Of a stretch of DNA of 64,000 bases, positions 46,689-58,635 are shown piece by piece. This DNA is from Yersinia hibernica (GTDB taxonomy: Bacteria > Pseudomonadota > Gammaproteobacteria > Enterobacterales > Enterobacteriaceae), in assembly GCF_004124235.1 (NCBI RefSeq), contig NZ_CP032487.1, positions 1,736,001-1,800,000 on the forward strand, written 5' to 3'. How positions within the stretch are numbered: the stretch's first letter is position 1; the number at the start of each line of letters is the position of its first letter. Made by a program: the position numbers and the translations under genes. A model generated the notes under the pieces. The model did not search any database. It was given only the letters and a program-made list of their open reading frames with translations, and was not told the origin of the DNA.

Positions 46689-47413
46689 TGCTGCACCGAC
46701 TCCCAAGCATTGGGAGCAAACAGATAACCTTTATTTCGCACTGTTTTGATTCTAAACGGCTCCAGAGCATTGTCGTAGAGTTTACGGCGCAAGCGCGATA
46801 TCGCCACATCAATACTGCGGTCCATGCCGTCATAACTGACGCCACGTAAATTCTTCAATAATGCTTCCCGGGCCATGATGATTCCCGCATGGGTGGCCAA
46901 CTCCCACAGCAAATCAAAATCGGATGTCGATAAGGTAATTTCTTCATCACTGAGATTAACTTGACGATTGACGGGGTCGATACAGAGTAAACCAAAGTGA
47001 ATGGCATTATGCCCGGTCAGCGGCGGGCTAATGGTTTCTTTGGTTTGTTGCTGATTATGCTGGCGTAAATGTAAGCGCAACCGGGCCAATAACACCGCTG
47101 GGGGGGTGGTTTTCAGAATATAATCATTCGCGCCCATTTCAAGGGAGAGGATATGATTCATATCACTGTCCAGTGAGGTCAGCAGCACGATAGGGCCTTC
47201 ATAACTTGGCCGCAGATCGCGGCACAGCGTCATCCCGTCTTTGCCGGGTAGCATGATATCAAGCAGCACTAAATCTGGCTGTTGCTGTTCAATAACGGCT
47301 TGCGCGGTATCCCCTCGCGGCTCGACCAATACATCAATATCATGCTTACCAAGATAGGCAGCAATCAGTTTTCCGACCTCAGGGTCGTCTTCGACAAAAA
47401 CTATTTTGGTCAT
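46685..47413 (-). CDS. rstA: Response regulator RstA
   Basis: A 242-residue OmpR-family regulator. The receiver has the phosphoacceptor Asp in VLLDIMLPGKDGM, with conserved Thr and Lys (LLTSLDSD, YILKTTPP). The C-terminal winged helix carries ALLKNLRGVSYDG and DVAISRLRRKL. The long stretches identical to E. coli RstA fix the name. The ATG at 47413 (MTKIVFVEDD) is used; the upstream open frame is not conserved. Targets in E. coli include asr, whose likely RstA box is nearby. Confidence 0.96.
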   Translation of the reverse strand: MTKIVFVEDDPEVGKLIAAYLGKHDIDVLVEPRGDTAQAVIEQQQPDLVLLDIMLPGKDGMTLCRDLRPSYEGPIVLLTSLDSDMNHILSLEMGANDYILKTTPPAVLLARLRLHLRQHNQQQTKETISPPLTGHNAIHFGLLCIDPVNRQVNLSDEEITLSTSDFDLLWELATHAGIIMAREALLKNLRGVSYDGMDRSIDVAISRLRRKLYDNALEPFRIKTVRNKGYLFAPNAWESVQQ

Positions 47414-47647
47414 GTTTTTCAGTTTATAAAAGTGTCGGAATTCAGCATAGCGCGCAGTGGGTAGCAATACTATGCTTGTTACTTTATTAATGCCAATGAC
47501 GGATGGGTAGACAACGGGCAAATCATTTCATTATATTAATGAAAGTGATCCTATCGTCATCTCTATAGAGTTGTGCCCATCGTTTATATATCAATATCAA
47601 TATTAATGATTAATGAATAGCTGTATCGATCAGCTAAGGACTGAGGG

Positions 47648-48064
47648 ATGAGTGGCGAACACATTGGTGTGTCAACGCACAGTGAAAAAGTCTGCTTCGA
47701 TTACACGGAATTTCTAGCTGCGTCATGCAAAAAGCGTTGGGGCTTTATTGATGCTATTTATGGGGTTATGCCGATTTTCGGCATGGTCGTCAAATCCCAA
47801 ACCGAACTGGAGAAAACCCCGCAGGAGCGACTTACCGCGCTGGCGCTGCAGGTTTTATCAACCCAACTGAGTGATGAAACTAATATCATTCGATTGATTC
47901 GTTTAGCGCAGCAGCAAGGAATCAAACAGTTGGATATTCAATTGCCTTATCCGCTCGAAACCGCACAATTGGGGGAGATTAAGCAAAAATTCCCACAATC
48001 GATGAAGCTAAGCCAGCAGGGTGAGTGTTTATCGGTGGATATATCGGCCGCAGAAAATAATTAG
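47648..48064 (+). CDS. Hypothetical protein, 138 aa, divergent from rstA
   Basis: I do not recognise this family. The product has 138 residues, no signal peptide and one moderately hydrophobic stretch (IDAIYGVMPIFGMVV). The C-terminal half (LIRLAQQQGIKQLDIQLPY ... VDISAAENN) looks like a small alpha/beta fold. The ATG follows GACTGAGGG. It is divergent from rstA with 234 bases between, so it may share control with rstAB. Not present at this place in E. coli, where folM and ydgC follow. Confidence 0.7.
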   Translation: MSGEHIGVSTHSEKVCFDYTEFLAASCKKRWGFIDAIYGVMPIFGMVVKSQTELEKTPQERLTALALQVLSTQLSDETNIIRLIRLAQQQGIKQLDIQLPYPLETAQLGEIKQKFPQSMKLSQQGECLSVDISAAENN

Positions 48065-48148
48065 TTACCCGCCCATACCAAACTCATCGGACAGCCAGTT
48101 TAACTGGCTTATCCTTTGATTTAGCAAGGTTCTTTGGTGGGAAATCCT

Positions 48149-49540
48149 TTAGTGCATAACCAGCCAAGTTGCCGGAATAGTGGCCATCAAGACCAGACCA
48201 ATCGCCGCACGCTCCAGCGTATTGAGCAATCTGAGGCCCTCATGCCCTTGGCGCGCATAAATAAAGACCAGTAAACCGGGGGCATATAACAGTGCCGATA
48301 GCAGCAAATACAATAAGCCCGCCGCATAAATCAACCACAAACCATACAAACATGCACCACTGGCCGCCATAATCAACCGCCAGTCTTGGCGTTTCAGCGC
48401 CACTTTAAATAAGAATGCCCCCACGAGGAAATAGGGCACCAGAATCATCTCTGAGGCAATGGTCAGCAAAGTGTTGTAATTACTGCCCGTCAGCCAGATA
48501 AGAATCAGCGCCACCTGTACGGCACAGTTAGTTAGCCACAGTGACTTGGCCGGGGCATTATGTTTATTCTGATACTGGAATATTTTAGGGAATGCACCAT
48601 GTTTGGCCGCCACCATAGGGACTTCCGCGGCCATAATTGTCCAGCTCAGATAAGCGCCGCACACTGAAATAATCAGCCCAGTGGCAATAATGACCTCTCC
48701 CCAAGGGCCTATCATTTCAACCATAATACCTGCCATGGAGGGGTTACGCATGCCCGCCAACTCCGCACGCGGCACCACGCCAAGGGACAATAACGTGATG
48801 AGCAGGTAAACACACAGCGCTGAAAGCACCGCCAGCATGGTTGCCCGGCCAACATCTTTTTTATTGCGCGCTCTGGCGGAAACCACCACCGCACCCTCGA
48901 CACCAATAAAGACCCACAAGGTGATTAACATGGTGTCTTTCACTTGCTGCCAAACTGGGGTGTGCAGGGCGATGCCAGTGAAATCAAAACGGAAGGTATC
49001 GAGGCTAAAAGCCAGGCCGGCCAAGACAATAAAACCGCCGATGGGCAATAGTTTTGCTAATGTTGCGGCCAAATTGATACTGGCGGCAGTTTGAACCCCC
49101 CGCAAAACCAGGGCATGAACGAGCCATAACAGGCAAGACGCGCCCAGCAGTGCCTGCCAAGTGTTGCCCTCACCGAACATAATATGGCCTGACTTATCAG
49201 TAAAAAAGCTTAACGCCGCAAAAACAATCACCAAGTAAGATACATTGGCAATAACGGCGCACAGCCAGTAACCCCAGGCCGAGAAAAAGCCAATAAGATC
49301 ACCAAAACCCTCCTTGGCATAGCTGAATATTCCCCCATCCAGATCAGGGCGCAATCGTGTCAGTAGCAACATGGCAAATGCCAGAAAAATGATTCCCACA
49401 CCGGTAATACTCCAACCAATGAGCAACGCTGCGGGGCTGGCAACTTCAGCCATATTTTGTGGCAGGCTGAAGACTCCGGCACCCAGCATTGAGCTGAGCA
49501 CCAGCGCGGTGAGGGCTGTCAGGCCAAGTTTTCTTTCCAA
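48149..49540 (-). CDS. ydgI: Basic amino acid antiporter family protein YdgI
   Basis: A 463-residue APC-superfamily transporter with 12-13 membrane helices. The family start LSSMLGAGVFSLPQNM and GVEGAVVVSARARNKKD are visible. It resembles ArcD/lysine-arginine antiporters such as arginine:ornithine exchangers; the substrate is not proven. Next to ydgH as in E. coli, same strand, with 260 bases and a terminator in between. Confidence 0.9.
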   Translation of the reverse strand: MERKLGLTALTALVLSSMLGAGVFSLPQNMAEVASPAALLIGWSITGVGIIFLAFAMLLLTRLRPDLDGGIFSYAKEGFGDLIGFFSAWGYWLCAVIANVSYLVIVFAALSFFTDKSGHIMFGEGNTWQALLGASCLLWLVHALVLRGVQTAASINLAATLAKLLPIGGFIVLAGLAFSLDTFRFDFTGIALHTPVWQQVKDTMLITLWVFIGVEGAVVVSARARNKKDVGRATMLAVLSALCVYLLITLLSLGVVPRAELAGMRNPSMAGIMVEMIGPWGEVIIATGLIISVCGAYLSWTIMAAEVPMVAAKHGAFPKIFQYQNKHNAPAKSLWLTNCAVQVALILIWLTGSNYNTLLTIASEMILVPYFLVGAFLFKVALKRQDWRLIMAASGACLYGLWLIYAAGLLYLLLSALLYAPGLLVFIYARQGHEGLRLLNTLERAAIGLVLMATIPATWLVMH

Positions 49541-49757
49541 TGATGGATCCTGGTTTTTAGAGTATTAATGAATGGTTACTGACTTGTAAGCAGCATTATA
49601 TGAGGTAAATCAGTCGATACCTGACAGATAATATCCCAAAATTTTCGGGAGATTTTACGGAGTGGGGCGCGATCATGCAATGATTGGTTATGCGATTTTG
49701 ACAAAAAATTATTCAGTCGAGTTTCAGGCGCTAAATCAGCACTGTGGCAGATAAAAA

Positions 49758-49782
49758 AAGGGCAGCCCTAGGCTGCCCTTAT
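49758..49782 (-). terminator. Terminator of ydgH
   Basis: The stem AAGGGCAGCC/GGCTGCCCTT with a 3-base loop is followed on the minus strand by a run of T (about seven). It lies about 20 bases after the ydgH stop. Confidence 0.9.
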
Positions 49783-49800
49783 GTGACTATTCAAACCAAC

Positions 49801-50754
49801 TTATTTGAACAAATCAGCACTGACACTCAGGTTACCACCACTTTGGTTCTGCCATTGGCGAGTGATATGGTAATACTTCGCGCCTTTGGCGGCAGCGCGT
49901 TTCGCCACTTCATGCGAGACATCAGTCATGCTGTTGTAATGGCCGCCAAAGGTCACTGAATCAAATGGCACCATCTGAGCCGCCGTGATGTTGTTCAATT
50001 CCTGAATCTGCGTGCCATCATTCAGAGTGACGGTGTAACGTTTGCCAGTTGATGACTGCGTTTCAAAGAAACGGCCAACATCGGCACTTGGCGTAGCGGA
50101 AGAAGCAACACCCGGAATTTCTACATTTGCCGCCGCAGCACCGCCCGCCGCCAGTGCGGCACGGCCAGCATCTGAATCCGCAGGAATGACATCAGGGCTT
50201 TGTACGATACGTTTGGCGGCATCTTCTTTATAAACATAAGCCGTCACAAATTGGTTCCCGCCTTGGTTGGCATCCACTTGGCGCACGATAAAGAAGGAGT
50301 ACGCGCCTTTCTCTTTGGCTGCTTTGGAAACGGCGTCGTTGATATCAGGTTGGCTACGGAAGAAACCACTGACTGAAACGGTGTCATAGGGTTGCAAGGC
50401 GTAAGCTTCTGTTTTTGGTAATTCTTTGATGCCATTAAAGATACGATACTGAGTCTCTTTACTGACTTCTGGCGCATCATTGTGATAAATATCGGCCGTT
50501 ACACGCCAGTTGCCACCATTATTATTGCTGTTGAGATCCTGAATATAGAACGCATCAGCCCCTAATTTATCAGCACGACGGGATATTGCATCAGCAGCTT
50601 CATTAATTGCGTTAAATCTGCCGGTCACAGTAATACGATCAAATGGCTTAATGGCTGCTGCTTGCTCTGGTGTTAACTCTTTCGCCGCATGTGCAGCAGA
50701 AAGTGCCGAGAGTGACAGCAATGCCGACGCGATGATCGTGTATTTCAGCTTCAT
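49801..50754 (-). CDS. ydgH: Periplasmic DUF1471 protein YdgH
   Basis: A 317-residue protein with a signal peptide (MKLKYTIIASALLSLSALSA, cleaved after AHA) and three DUF1471/YhcN-type domains (about 30-95, 110-175 and 255-317). Each has the KAxxKGAxxYxI-type motif (KEKGAYSFFIV, AAKGAKYYHIT). Family members act in stress response and biofilm; YdgH itself has no assigned reaction. The ATG at 50754 follows AAAGGA. Confidence 0.92.
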   Translation of the reverse strand: MKLKYTIIASALLSLSALSAAHAAKELTPEQAAAIKPFDRITVTGRFNAINEAADAISRRADKLGADAFYIQDLNSNNNGGNWRVTADIYHNDAPEVSKETQYRIFNGIKELPKTEAYALQPYDTVSVSGFFRSQPDINDAVSKAAKEKGAYSFFIVRQVDANQGGNQFVTAYVYKEDAAKRIVQSPDVIPADSDAGRAALAAGGAAAANVEIPGVASSATPSADVGRFFETQSSTGKRYTVTLNDGTQIQELNNITAAQMVPFDSVTFGGHYNSMTDVSHEVAKRAAAKGAKYYHITRQWQNQSGGNLSVSADLFK

Positions 50755-52787
<2,033 letters not shown>

Positions 52788-52847
52788 GTTTCGCCGAAAG
52801 CCAACTTGCCTCAAGGGCAAGCGAGTTGATAACGCTAAGTGGATAAA

Positions 52848-52888
52848 ACAATGTTTATCAAGACAATGTTTACAAAGACAATGTTATA
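52848..52888 (+). repeat. Three 15-base tandem repeats in the pntA-pntB gap
   Basis: ACAATGTTTATCAAG, ACAATGTTTACAAAG and ACAATGTTATATAAA follow one another with exact 15-base period (52848, 52863, 52878). The period is a multiple of three. An open frame starting at 52851 runs through them as MFIKTMFTKTMLYKNK and closes across the pntB start. It may be a coupling peptide or just a replication-slippage product. Confidence 0.7.
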
Positions 52889-52908
52889 TAAAAATAAAGG
52901 GGTAACTA

Positions 52909-54300
52909 ATGTCTAGTGGTCTCGTTACAGCTGCGTACATAGTTGCTGCGATTTTATTTATTTTCAGTTTGGCTGGGCTGTCGCGCCACGAAACATCCAA
53001 ACAAGGTAACACTTTCGGTGTAACCGGTATGGCCATCGCGCTGATCGCCACCATTCTGGGGCCAGATTCAGGTAACGTTGCCTGGATTATCATTGCCATG
53101 GTGATTGGTGGGGCAATTGGTATTTACCTGGCGAAGAAAGTCGAAATGACTGAAATGCCGGAACTGGTGGCTATTTTGCACAGCTTCGTGGGCCTGGCGG
53201 CAGTTCTGGTTGGCTTTAACAGCTATCTGGATCATGGCTCGGCAGTCATGGATGCGGTGATGGTGAATATCCATCTGACCGAAGTGTTCTTGGGCATCTT
53301 TATCGGTGCGGTAACATTTACTGGCTCTATCGTTGCGTTCGGTAAATTACGCGGGGTTATTTCATCCAAACCGCTGATGTTGCCACAACGTCATAAATTG
53401 AATTTAGTCGCGCTGGTTGTTTCATTCCTGCTGATGATTATGTTTGTCAGAACAGATAGCGTGGCCCTACAAGTGGTTGCTCTGTTATTGATGACCGTGA
53501 TTGCTTTGGGCTTCGGCTGGCATTTGGTCGCCTCCATTGGCGGTGCTGATATGCCAGTGGTGGTGTCAATGTTGAACTCCTACTCCGGTTGGGCAGCGGC
53601 GGCGGCGGGCTTTATGCTGAGCAACGACCTGCTGATTGTGACCGGGGCGTTAGTCGGTTCTTCGGGTGCTATCCTGTCATACATCATGTGTAAGGCGATG
53701 AACCGCTCGTTTATCAGTGTCATTGCCGGCGGTTTTGGTACTGATGGTTCCTCAACCGGTGATGCTGAAGAGATGGGCGAATACCGCGAGACGAATGCAG
53801 AAGAAGTGGCGGAGCTGCTGAAAAATGCCAGCTCAGTCATCATCACCCCAGGTTATGGTATGGCGGTGGCGCAGGCGCAGTATCCGGTGGCTGAAATTAC
53901 CGCAAAATTGCAGGCGCGTGGGGTCAAAGTGCGCTTTGGTATTCACCCAGTAGCAGGGCGCTTACCTGGCCATATGAACGTGCTATTGGCGGAGGCCAAA
54001 GTACCTTACGATGTGGTGCTGGAAATGGACGAAATTAATGATGATTTCCCAAGCACTGATGTGGTGCTGGTTATTGGTGCTAACGACACCGTAAACCCCG
54101 CCGCCCTTGAAGACCCGCGCAGCCCGATTGCCGGTATGCCCGTACTGGAAGTCTGGAAAGCGCAAAGTGTTATTGCCTTTAAACGCTCAATGAACACCGG
54201 CTATGCTGGCGTGCAAAACCCATTGTTCTTCAAAGACAATACTCAGATGTTATTTGGCGATGCTAAAGACAGCGTGGAAGCAATTTTACGCGCGTTATAA
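52909..54300 (+). CDS. pntB: NAD(P) transhydrogenase subunit beta PntB
   Basis: A 463-residue subunit with about nine N-terminal membrane helices (residues 1-260) and a C-terminal NADP-binding Rossmann domain ([43 protein letters not shown]). It partners PntA in the proton-translocating transhydrogenase of the inner membrane. The ATG follows AAAGGGGTAAC. The gap to pntA is 121 bases, longer than the usual few bases in enterobacteria, and contains tandem repeats. Confidence 0.96.
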   Translation: MSSGLVTAAYIVAAILFIFSLAGLSRHETSKQGNTFGVTGMAIALIATILGPDSGNVAWIIIAMVIGGAIGIYLAKKVEMTEMPELVAILHSFVGLAAVLVGFNSYLDHGSAVMDAVMVNIHLTEVFLGIFIGAVTFTGSIVAFGKLRGVISSKPLMLPQRHKLNLVALVVSFLLMIMFVRTDSVALQVVALLLMTVIALGFGWHLVASIGGADMPVVVSMLNSYSGWAAAAAGFMLSNDLLIVTGALVGSSGAILSYIMCKAMNRSFISVIAGGFGTDGSSTGDAEEMGEYRETNAEEVAELLKNASSVIITPGYGMAVAQAQYPVAEITAKLQARGVKVRFGIHPVAGRLPGHMNVLLAEAKVPYDVVLEMDEINDDFPSTDVVLVIGANDTVNPAALEDPRSPIAGMPVLEVWKAQSVIAFKRSMNTGYAGVQNPLFFKDNTQMLFGDAKDSVEAILRAL

Positions 54301-54316
54301 TCGCAATGTTTTGATT

Positions 54317-54342
54317 AAGGGCCACCACGGTGGCCCTTTTTA
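54317..54342 (+). terminator. Terminator of pntAB
   Basis: The stem AAGGGCCACC/GGTGGCCCTT with a short loop is followed by TTTTTATT, 17 bases after the stop. Confidence 0.9.
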
Positions 54343-54379
54343 TTGGCTATAAATCATACAATATACAAGAAAGAGGGGG

Positions 54380-55336
54380 CTACGCGCTGTCGTTTCTATC
54401 TTCATTGCTTTCAATCGGGCAGGTAAATCCTTCCGGCTTAATCGCTAACAAATCGCATTTAAGATGGTCAATCACATGCTCTGTGGTGTTGCCGATAAAA
54501 GCCGCCGACAGCCCAGTGCGCCCCAAGGTACCCAGCACCACCACCCCAGCATGTAGATGTTCTGCCAAGTCAGGAATAACTTCCTCGGGTAACCCTTTTT
54601 CGACATGAGTGAATTTTTCATCAATGCAAAACTGCTGACGTAATGCTTTCATGGCCACTAAATGCTGACCACGAATAGCATCGTTATAAACGCTTGGATC
54701 AAAATCAGGCAATTCGATAGCAATATTAATCGGCGTTACCGGATAGGCACTTATCAGATGCACCTGAGTTTGATTGACATGCTCTGCGAGTTCTTGGGTT
54801 TCTTTCACTAAACGCAGATTAAGGGGGTCATGCAGTGGGTCTTCACTTGAAAGGTTGACGGCCACCAGTGCGGTGCCATTTTCCGGCCAAGGCTGGTCTT
54901 TGACCATCCAGACCGGGCAGGGGCACTTACGTAATAGATGCCAGTCAGTCGGGGTGAAAATAATCGATTCCAAGCGGTCATGTTGGTGCGCCATTTTTAG
55001 CAACAAATCATGCTTAAATTTCAGCACTTCCTGAATCATGGCTTCATAGGGGCGGTTATGCCATACCACTTTGATTTCAATCGGGATCCCCTCATCAAGA
55101 TAAAAGCGGCACTGCTCGCTTATCCAGGCTGAGCGCTGGCTGATAACCCCTTTACGCATCGCTGTACGCTCATCGGGTGACAGCAGGGTCGTCATGTCAT
55201 AGGACAAATCATAAATAGCCAAAAATGCTTTAATTGTGCCACCATTGCGGCGCACAAGATAAACCGCACGTCTTAATGCAGGTTGATCGTCCTGATTGGG
55301 GTCAATAGCAACCAGAATATTCTGATACTTTGCCAT
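54380..55336 (-). CDS. uspE: Universal stress protein E
   Basis: A 318-residue tandem Usp protein with two Usp domains (about 1-150 and 155-305). The second has the [21 protein letters not shown]-loop-like motif, and the first begins [18 protein letters not shown]. UspE acts in motility, adhesion and oxidative or DNA stress in E. coli. It lies downstream of fnr, as in E. coli. The ATG follows AAGGAGAC. Confidence 0.95.
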   Translation of the reverse strand: MAKYQNILVAIDPNQDDQPALRRAVYLVRRNGGTIKAFLAIYDLSYDMTTLLSPDERTAMRKGVISQRSAWISEQCRFYLDEGIPIEIKVVWHNRPYEAMIQEVLKFKHDLLLKMAHQHDRLESIIFTPTDWHLLRKCPCPVWMVKDQPWPENGTALVAVNLSSEDPLHDPLNLRLVKETQELAEHVNQTQVHLISAYPVTPINIAIELPDFDPSVYNDAIRGQHLVAMKALRQQFCIDEKFTHVEKGLPEEVIPDLAEHLHAGVVVLGTLGRTGLSAAFIGNTTEHVIDHLKCDLLAIKPEGFTCPIESNEDRNDSA

Positions 55337-55417
55337 AGAGTCTCCTTACAACCGTGAATTAACAGTATGTTAGTTAAAGAGTAAACCATGAAAGTGAAAG
55401 AGAACAGGCGAGAGAAC

Positions 55418-55447
55418 AAACCAGACCAATTATTATTGATCTGGTTT
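55418..55447 (-). terminator. Candidate terminator of fnr
   Basis: The stem AAACCAGA/TCTGGTTT (55418-55447) with a 14-base AT-rich loop lies just beyond the fnr stop. The minus-strand tail is GTTC, so it is only a weak terminator. Confidence 0.45.
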
Positions 55448-55456
55448 CCGATTGAT

Positions 55457-56209
55457 TTACAGATTGGGTCTTGGGTTACCTGCCAGTTGTGCCAGAGCTT
55501 CGGTATTCTCGATAGTGATGTATTTACCTTTCACACTCAAAATATCGCTTTTCTGGAAACGGCCCAGTAAACGGCTGATAGTTTCTACTGTCAGACCTAA
55601 ATAGTTGCCGATATCACCGCGCGTCATAGTCAGGCGGAACTCACGAGGTGAGAAACCACGCTGAGCAAAGCGGCGCGAGAGATTATAAATAAAGGCGGCC
55701 AGACGCTCTTCTGCATTCTTTTTAGAAAGCAGCAAAATCATATCTTGATCACCTTTGATCTCGCCACTCATTAACCGCATCATTTGCTGGCGCAGATTGG
55801 GCATTTTACCGGATAAATCATCCAGCGTATCAAATGGGATTTCACAAACCATTGATGTTTCTAGGGCTTGTGCAAAACTTGGATGCTGTAAGTTACTGAT
55901 AGCATCAAAACCGACTAAATCGCCCGCCAGATGGAAACCGGTAATTTGCTCATCACCTTCTTCGGTAATGGTGTAACTTTTGATAGTCCCGGAACGGATG
56001 GCGTACAGGGATTTAAGTTCATCACCGGCCTTAAATAACGCCTGTCCTTTCTGAATAGGTTTCTTTCTTTCAATGATATTGTCGAGCTGATCCAGCTCGT
56101 TTTCATTCAAAGTGAAAGGAATACAGAGCTGACTGATACTGCAATCCTGGCAATGGATGGCACAACCGCCAGATTGAATACGTCGGATTACGCGTTTTTC
56201 CGGGATCAT
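55457..56209 (-). CDS. fnr: Anaerobic regulator FNR
   Basis: A 250-residue CRP/FNR regulator, same length as E. coli. The cluster cysteines are at 20, 23 and 29 ([13 protein letters not shown]), with the fourth in TSMVCEIPF near residue 122. The cyclic-nucleotide-like domain is followed by the DNA-recognition helix [14 protein letters not shown]. It activates anaerobic genes when it holds a 4Fe-4S cluster. An FNR box lies in its own promoter. Confidence 0.97.
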   Translation of the reverse strand: MIPEKRVIRRIQSGGCAIHCQDCSISQLCIPFTLNENELDQLDNIIERKKPIQKGQALFKAGDELKSLYAIRSGTIKSYTITEEGDEQITGFHLAGDLVGFDAISNLQHPSFAQALETSMVCEIPFDTLDDLSGKMPNLRQQMMRLMSGEIKGDQDMILLLSKKNAEERLAAFIYNLSRRFAQRGFSPREFRLTMTRGDIGNYLGLTVETISRLLGRFQKSDILSVKGKYITIENTEALAQLAGNPRPNL

Positions 56210-56227
56210 AGGGTATTCCCATTAATA

Positions 56228-56241
56228 TTGATATGCGTCAA
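56228..56241 (-). promoter_or_regulatory. FNR box upstream of fnr
   Basis: TTGATATGCGTCAA (plus-strand reading) matches TTGAT-N4-ATCAA with one mismatch, 19 bases before the fnr ATG. This suits anaerobic autorepression, as in E. coli. Confidence 0.75.
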
Positions 56242-56281
56242 TTTTAACATCTTTTCTTGCGTCTGATAAGTGCAAGAATAG

Positions 56282-56800
56282 TTAGCGTGCTAAAAGATAT
56301 CCCTCGTGCATTAATAACCAGCGTTTTCGCTCCACACCACCGGCATAACCTGTCAATGCCCCTTGCTGCCCAATCACGCGATGGCAAGGCACAACAATCG
56401 AAATAGGATTCAAGCCATTCGCCATCCCAACCGCCCGCGATGCCGTGGGGCGATTGATACGTTTGGCTAACTCACCATAAGTAATGGTTTCACCGCAGGG
56501 GATTTTTCGCAATTGCTGCCAGACTTGACGCTGGAAGTCAGTGCCAGCGGTTTTTACCGGTAAATTATCAATAATACTTAGCTCGCCGGCAAAATAGCGC
56601 TGCATACTGTCACTCAAACCGCCAGGATTCACTTGTTCCACCAAGGTAAAGCTGTTGCTGGCGTAATGATTGTGCAGCAACTTTAGCAGCCGCTCATAAT
56701 GATCAGTCCAATCAATGGCGCGTAGCCGATTTTCTTCGTCTGCAATTAACACCAGTTCCCCCTGCGGGGTGGCTATTCTATCAATCAAAAACGTTTCCAT
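56282..56800 (-). CDS. ogt: O6-methylguanine-DNA methyltransferase Ogt
   Basis: A 172-residue DNA repair protein with the active-site motif IVVPCHRVIG (the Cys accepts the methyl group), GGVERKRWLLMHEG at the end, and the DNA-binding arginine finger SRAVGMANGLNP. It directly removes alkyl groups from O6-guanine. Beside fnr as in E. coli, with the ribosome site GGAGAC before the ATG. Confidence 0.95.
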   Translation of the reverse strand: METFLIDRIATPQGELVLIADEENRLRAIDWTDHYERLLKLLHNHYASNSFTLVEQVNPGGLSDSMQRYFAGELSIIDNLPVKTAGTDFQRQVWQQLRKIPCGETITYGELAKRINRPTASRAVGMANGLNPISIVVPCHRVIGQQGALTGYAGGVERKRWLLMHEGYLLAR

Positions 56801-57063
56801 AAGTCTCCACTACTTGGCTGCCACGGTTTGATAAAAATCATTTAATGAAAAGCGGGGTGAGGAAAATTTTGCCGGTGATTATGACATGAAAGCCAACATC
56901 ATTAGATAACTATCCGGTTCGAAAGCTAAAAGCTGGCTTTAATCGGGCACCAATCGCAGCATCCCGCAAGTTTAGATTCAGCTCGGGGTGGGCGAAGTGG
57001 ATTTAAGCCGCTAGGATGAATGTCTGCTATTCGCGAAACTAATTCATATCAGGTAGGTAATTC

Positions 57064-57852
57064 ATGTCCAATATCACTTTGTCCCCTTTATTACGAGAAG
57101 GCGAACCTCCAGCCGCGGTAATTGAACGCCCTGCAAGTCGCTCACCCTTTATCTTGCTAGCAGACCATGCCGGGCAGTGTATTCCCGAGCAACTCGGGGA
57201 TTTGGGGTTACCCGCCGGGGAAATTGACCGCCACATTGGTTGGGATATTGGCTCGCTGGCCACGGCGCAACGGCTTAGCCAATATTTGGATGCCACATTG
57301 ATTCATCAGCGTTATTCGCGCTTAGTGATTGATTGCAACCGTACCCCCGGTATTGCCAGCTCCATCCCTGAAATTTCAGAACATACCCGAGTCCCGCGCA
57401 ATATTGGCGTCACAGTGCCAGAGGCTCAAGCTCGCCGCGCCGAAGTATTTCAGCCTTATCATGACTTAATTACCCAAACACTTAATCAGCGCCGTGATAG
57501 CGGTTTGCCCAGTGTGATTATTTCCATGCACAGCTTCACACCTTCGTTCAAAAATATTTCTCGCCCCTGGCAAATTGGCACATTGTTTAACCGTAACCCC
57601 GAGTTTGCCTTGCAGTTAGTGGCACTGTTACAACAAGAAGATTCATTAAAGGTCGGCATCAACGAACCTTACGCCATGACAGATGCAACGGATTTCACTT
57701 TACCGTTCCATGCCGAGCAGCGGCAACTACCTTATGTGGGCATCGAAATTCGGCAAGACCTGATTACCCAGCAAGAGGGGCAGGAGCAATGGGGGCAGCG
57801 ATTAGCGCGCTTGCTGCCGCAAGCCTTAGCCGCCTATAACCAATCGAAATAA
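57064..57852 (+). CDS. N-formylglutamate amidohydrolase family protein
   Basis: A 262-residue enzyme of the FGase family (PF05013). The metal and substrate motifs appear as FILLADHAGQCIPE near residue 30, RLVIDCNRTPG near residue 90 and IISMHSFTPSF near residue 155. Members hydrolyse N-formylglutamate or related N-acyl amino acids. It is not in a hut operon here, so histidine breakdown is not indicated and the true substrate is uncertain. The start follows AGGTAGGTAATTC. Confidence 0.85.
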   Translation: MSNITLSPLLREGEPPAAVIERPASRSPFILLADHAGQCIPEQLGDLGLPAGEIDRHIGWDIGSLATAQRLSQYLDATLIHQRYSRLVIDCNRTPGIASSIPEISEHTRVPRNIGVTVPEAQARRAEVFQPYHDLITQTLNQRRDSGLPSVIISMHSFTPSFKNISRPWQIGTLFNRNPEFALQLVALLQQEDSLKVGINEPYAMTDATDFTLPFHAEQRQLPYVGIEIRQDLITQQEGQEQWGQRLARLLPQALAAYNQSK

Positions 57853-58010
57853 GTTTTGATGTGTTTATTTACCCAAGAAATATCTGTTTTTCACTAACTC
57901 TTTTACTGGGTTTATGACTGGCCACTATTAATTAGTTATTATCGGTGGCTATAGTTATTTCTAATTTGTCACTCATTTATTTATCACAAAATAGTAAGGT
58001 TGATAATCTC

Positions 58011-58541
58011 GTGGAAGCCAAACCAGCGCGTATCCTAATCAGTGCCTGCTTGATGGGCAAAGCCGTGCGTTATAACGGCAGTGCTCTGCCTGTTGATAAT
58101 GAAATTATCCAGCGCTGGCAGGATGAAGGCCGACTGGTACTGGTTTGTCCTGAGCTGGCTGCCGGAATGCCAGTACCACGGCCACCGGCTGAAATTCAGC
58201 AAGGCAATGGTGAGGCGGTGTTACAGGGGCAGGCGCGCGTGATTGAGCAGTGGGGTAATGATGTCAGCCGGGAATTCCTGCAAGGGGCTTATCAAGCATT
58301 GGCATTGGCACAAAAACACCAGTGTACATTAGCTATTCTTACCGAGGGCAGCCCATCTTGTGGCAGTAGCCGGATTTACGATGGGCGTTTTAACGGCACC
58401 CAACGCACGGGACAGGGGGTGACCACGGCATTATTGCGCCGCCATGGGATAACAGTTTTTAGTCATCTTCAGCTTGAACAAGCAGATGATTTTTTGCGAA
58501 GCGGTTCACAATCAAGTGGGAAAATTAATCAAATGTCATAA
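58011..58541 (+). CDS. DUF523 family protein
   Basis: A 176-residue protein of the DUF523 family. The family motifs are ILISACLMGKAVRYNGSA at the N-terminus, LVLVCPELAAGMPVPRPP, and the cysteine-containing TEGSPSCGSSRIYDG. The conserved Cys residues suggest metal or cluster binding, but no reaction is established. A GTG at 58011 with weak AAGG is preferred, because the further-upstream GTG (57945) adds an unconserved N-terminus. Confidence 0.83.
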   Translation: MEAKPARILISACLMGKAVRYNGSALPVDNEIIQRWQDEGRLVLVCPELAAGMPVPRPPAEIQQGNGEAVLQGQARVIEQWGNDVSREFLQGAYQALALAQKHQCTLAILTEGSPSCGSSRIYDGRFNGTQRTGQGVTTALLRRHGITVFSHLQLEQADDFLRSGSQSSGKINQMS

Positions 58542-58553
58542 AATGCCGCTATA

Positions 58554-58569
58554 CTGTATAGATGTACAG
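58554..58569. promoter_or_regulatory. LexA box of sbmC
   Basis: CTGTATAGATGTACAG is a perfect CTG-N10-CAG SOS box with AT-rich inner bases. It is 67 bases before the sbmC ATG and indicates LexA repression and DNA-damage induction. Confidence 0.92.
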
Positions 58570-58635
58570 TATCTATGTGGATTCGTATCTTTAGTCACTT
58601 AATTTTTATAAAAACCATTAAGTTGAGGTAGCGAT

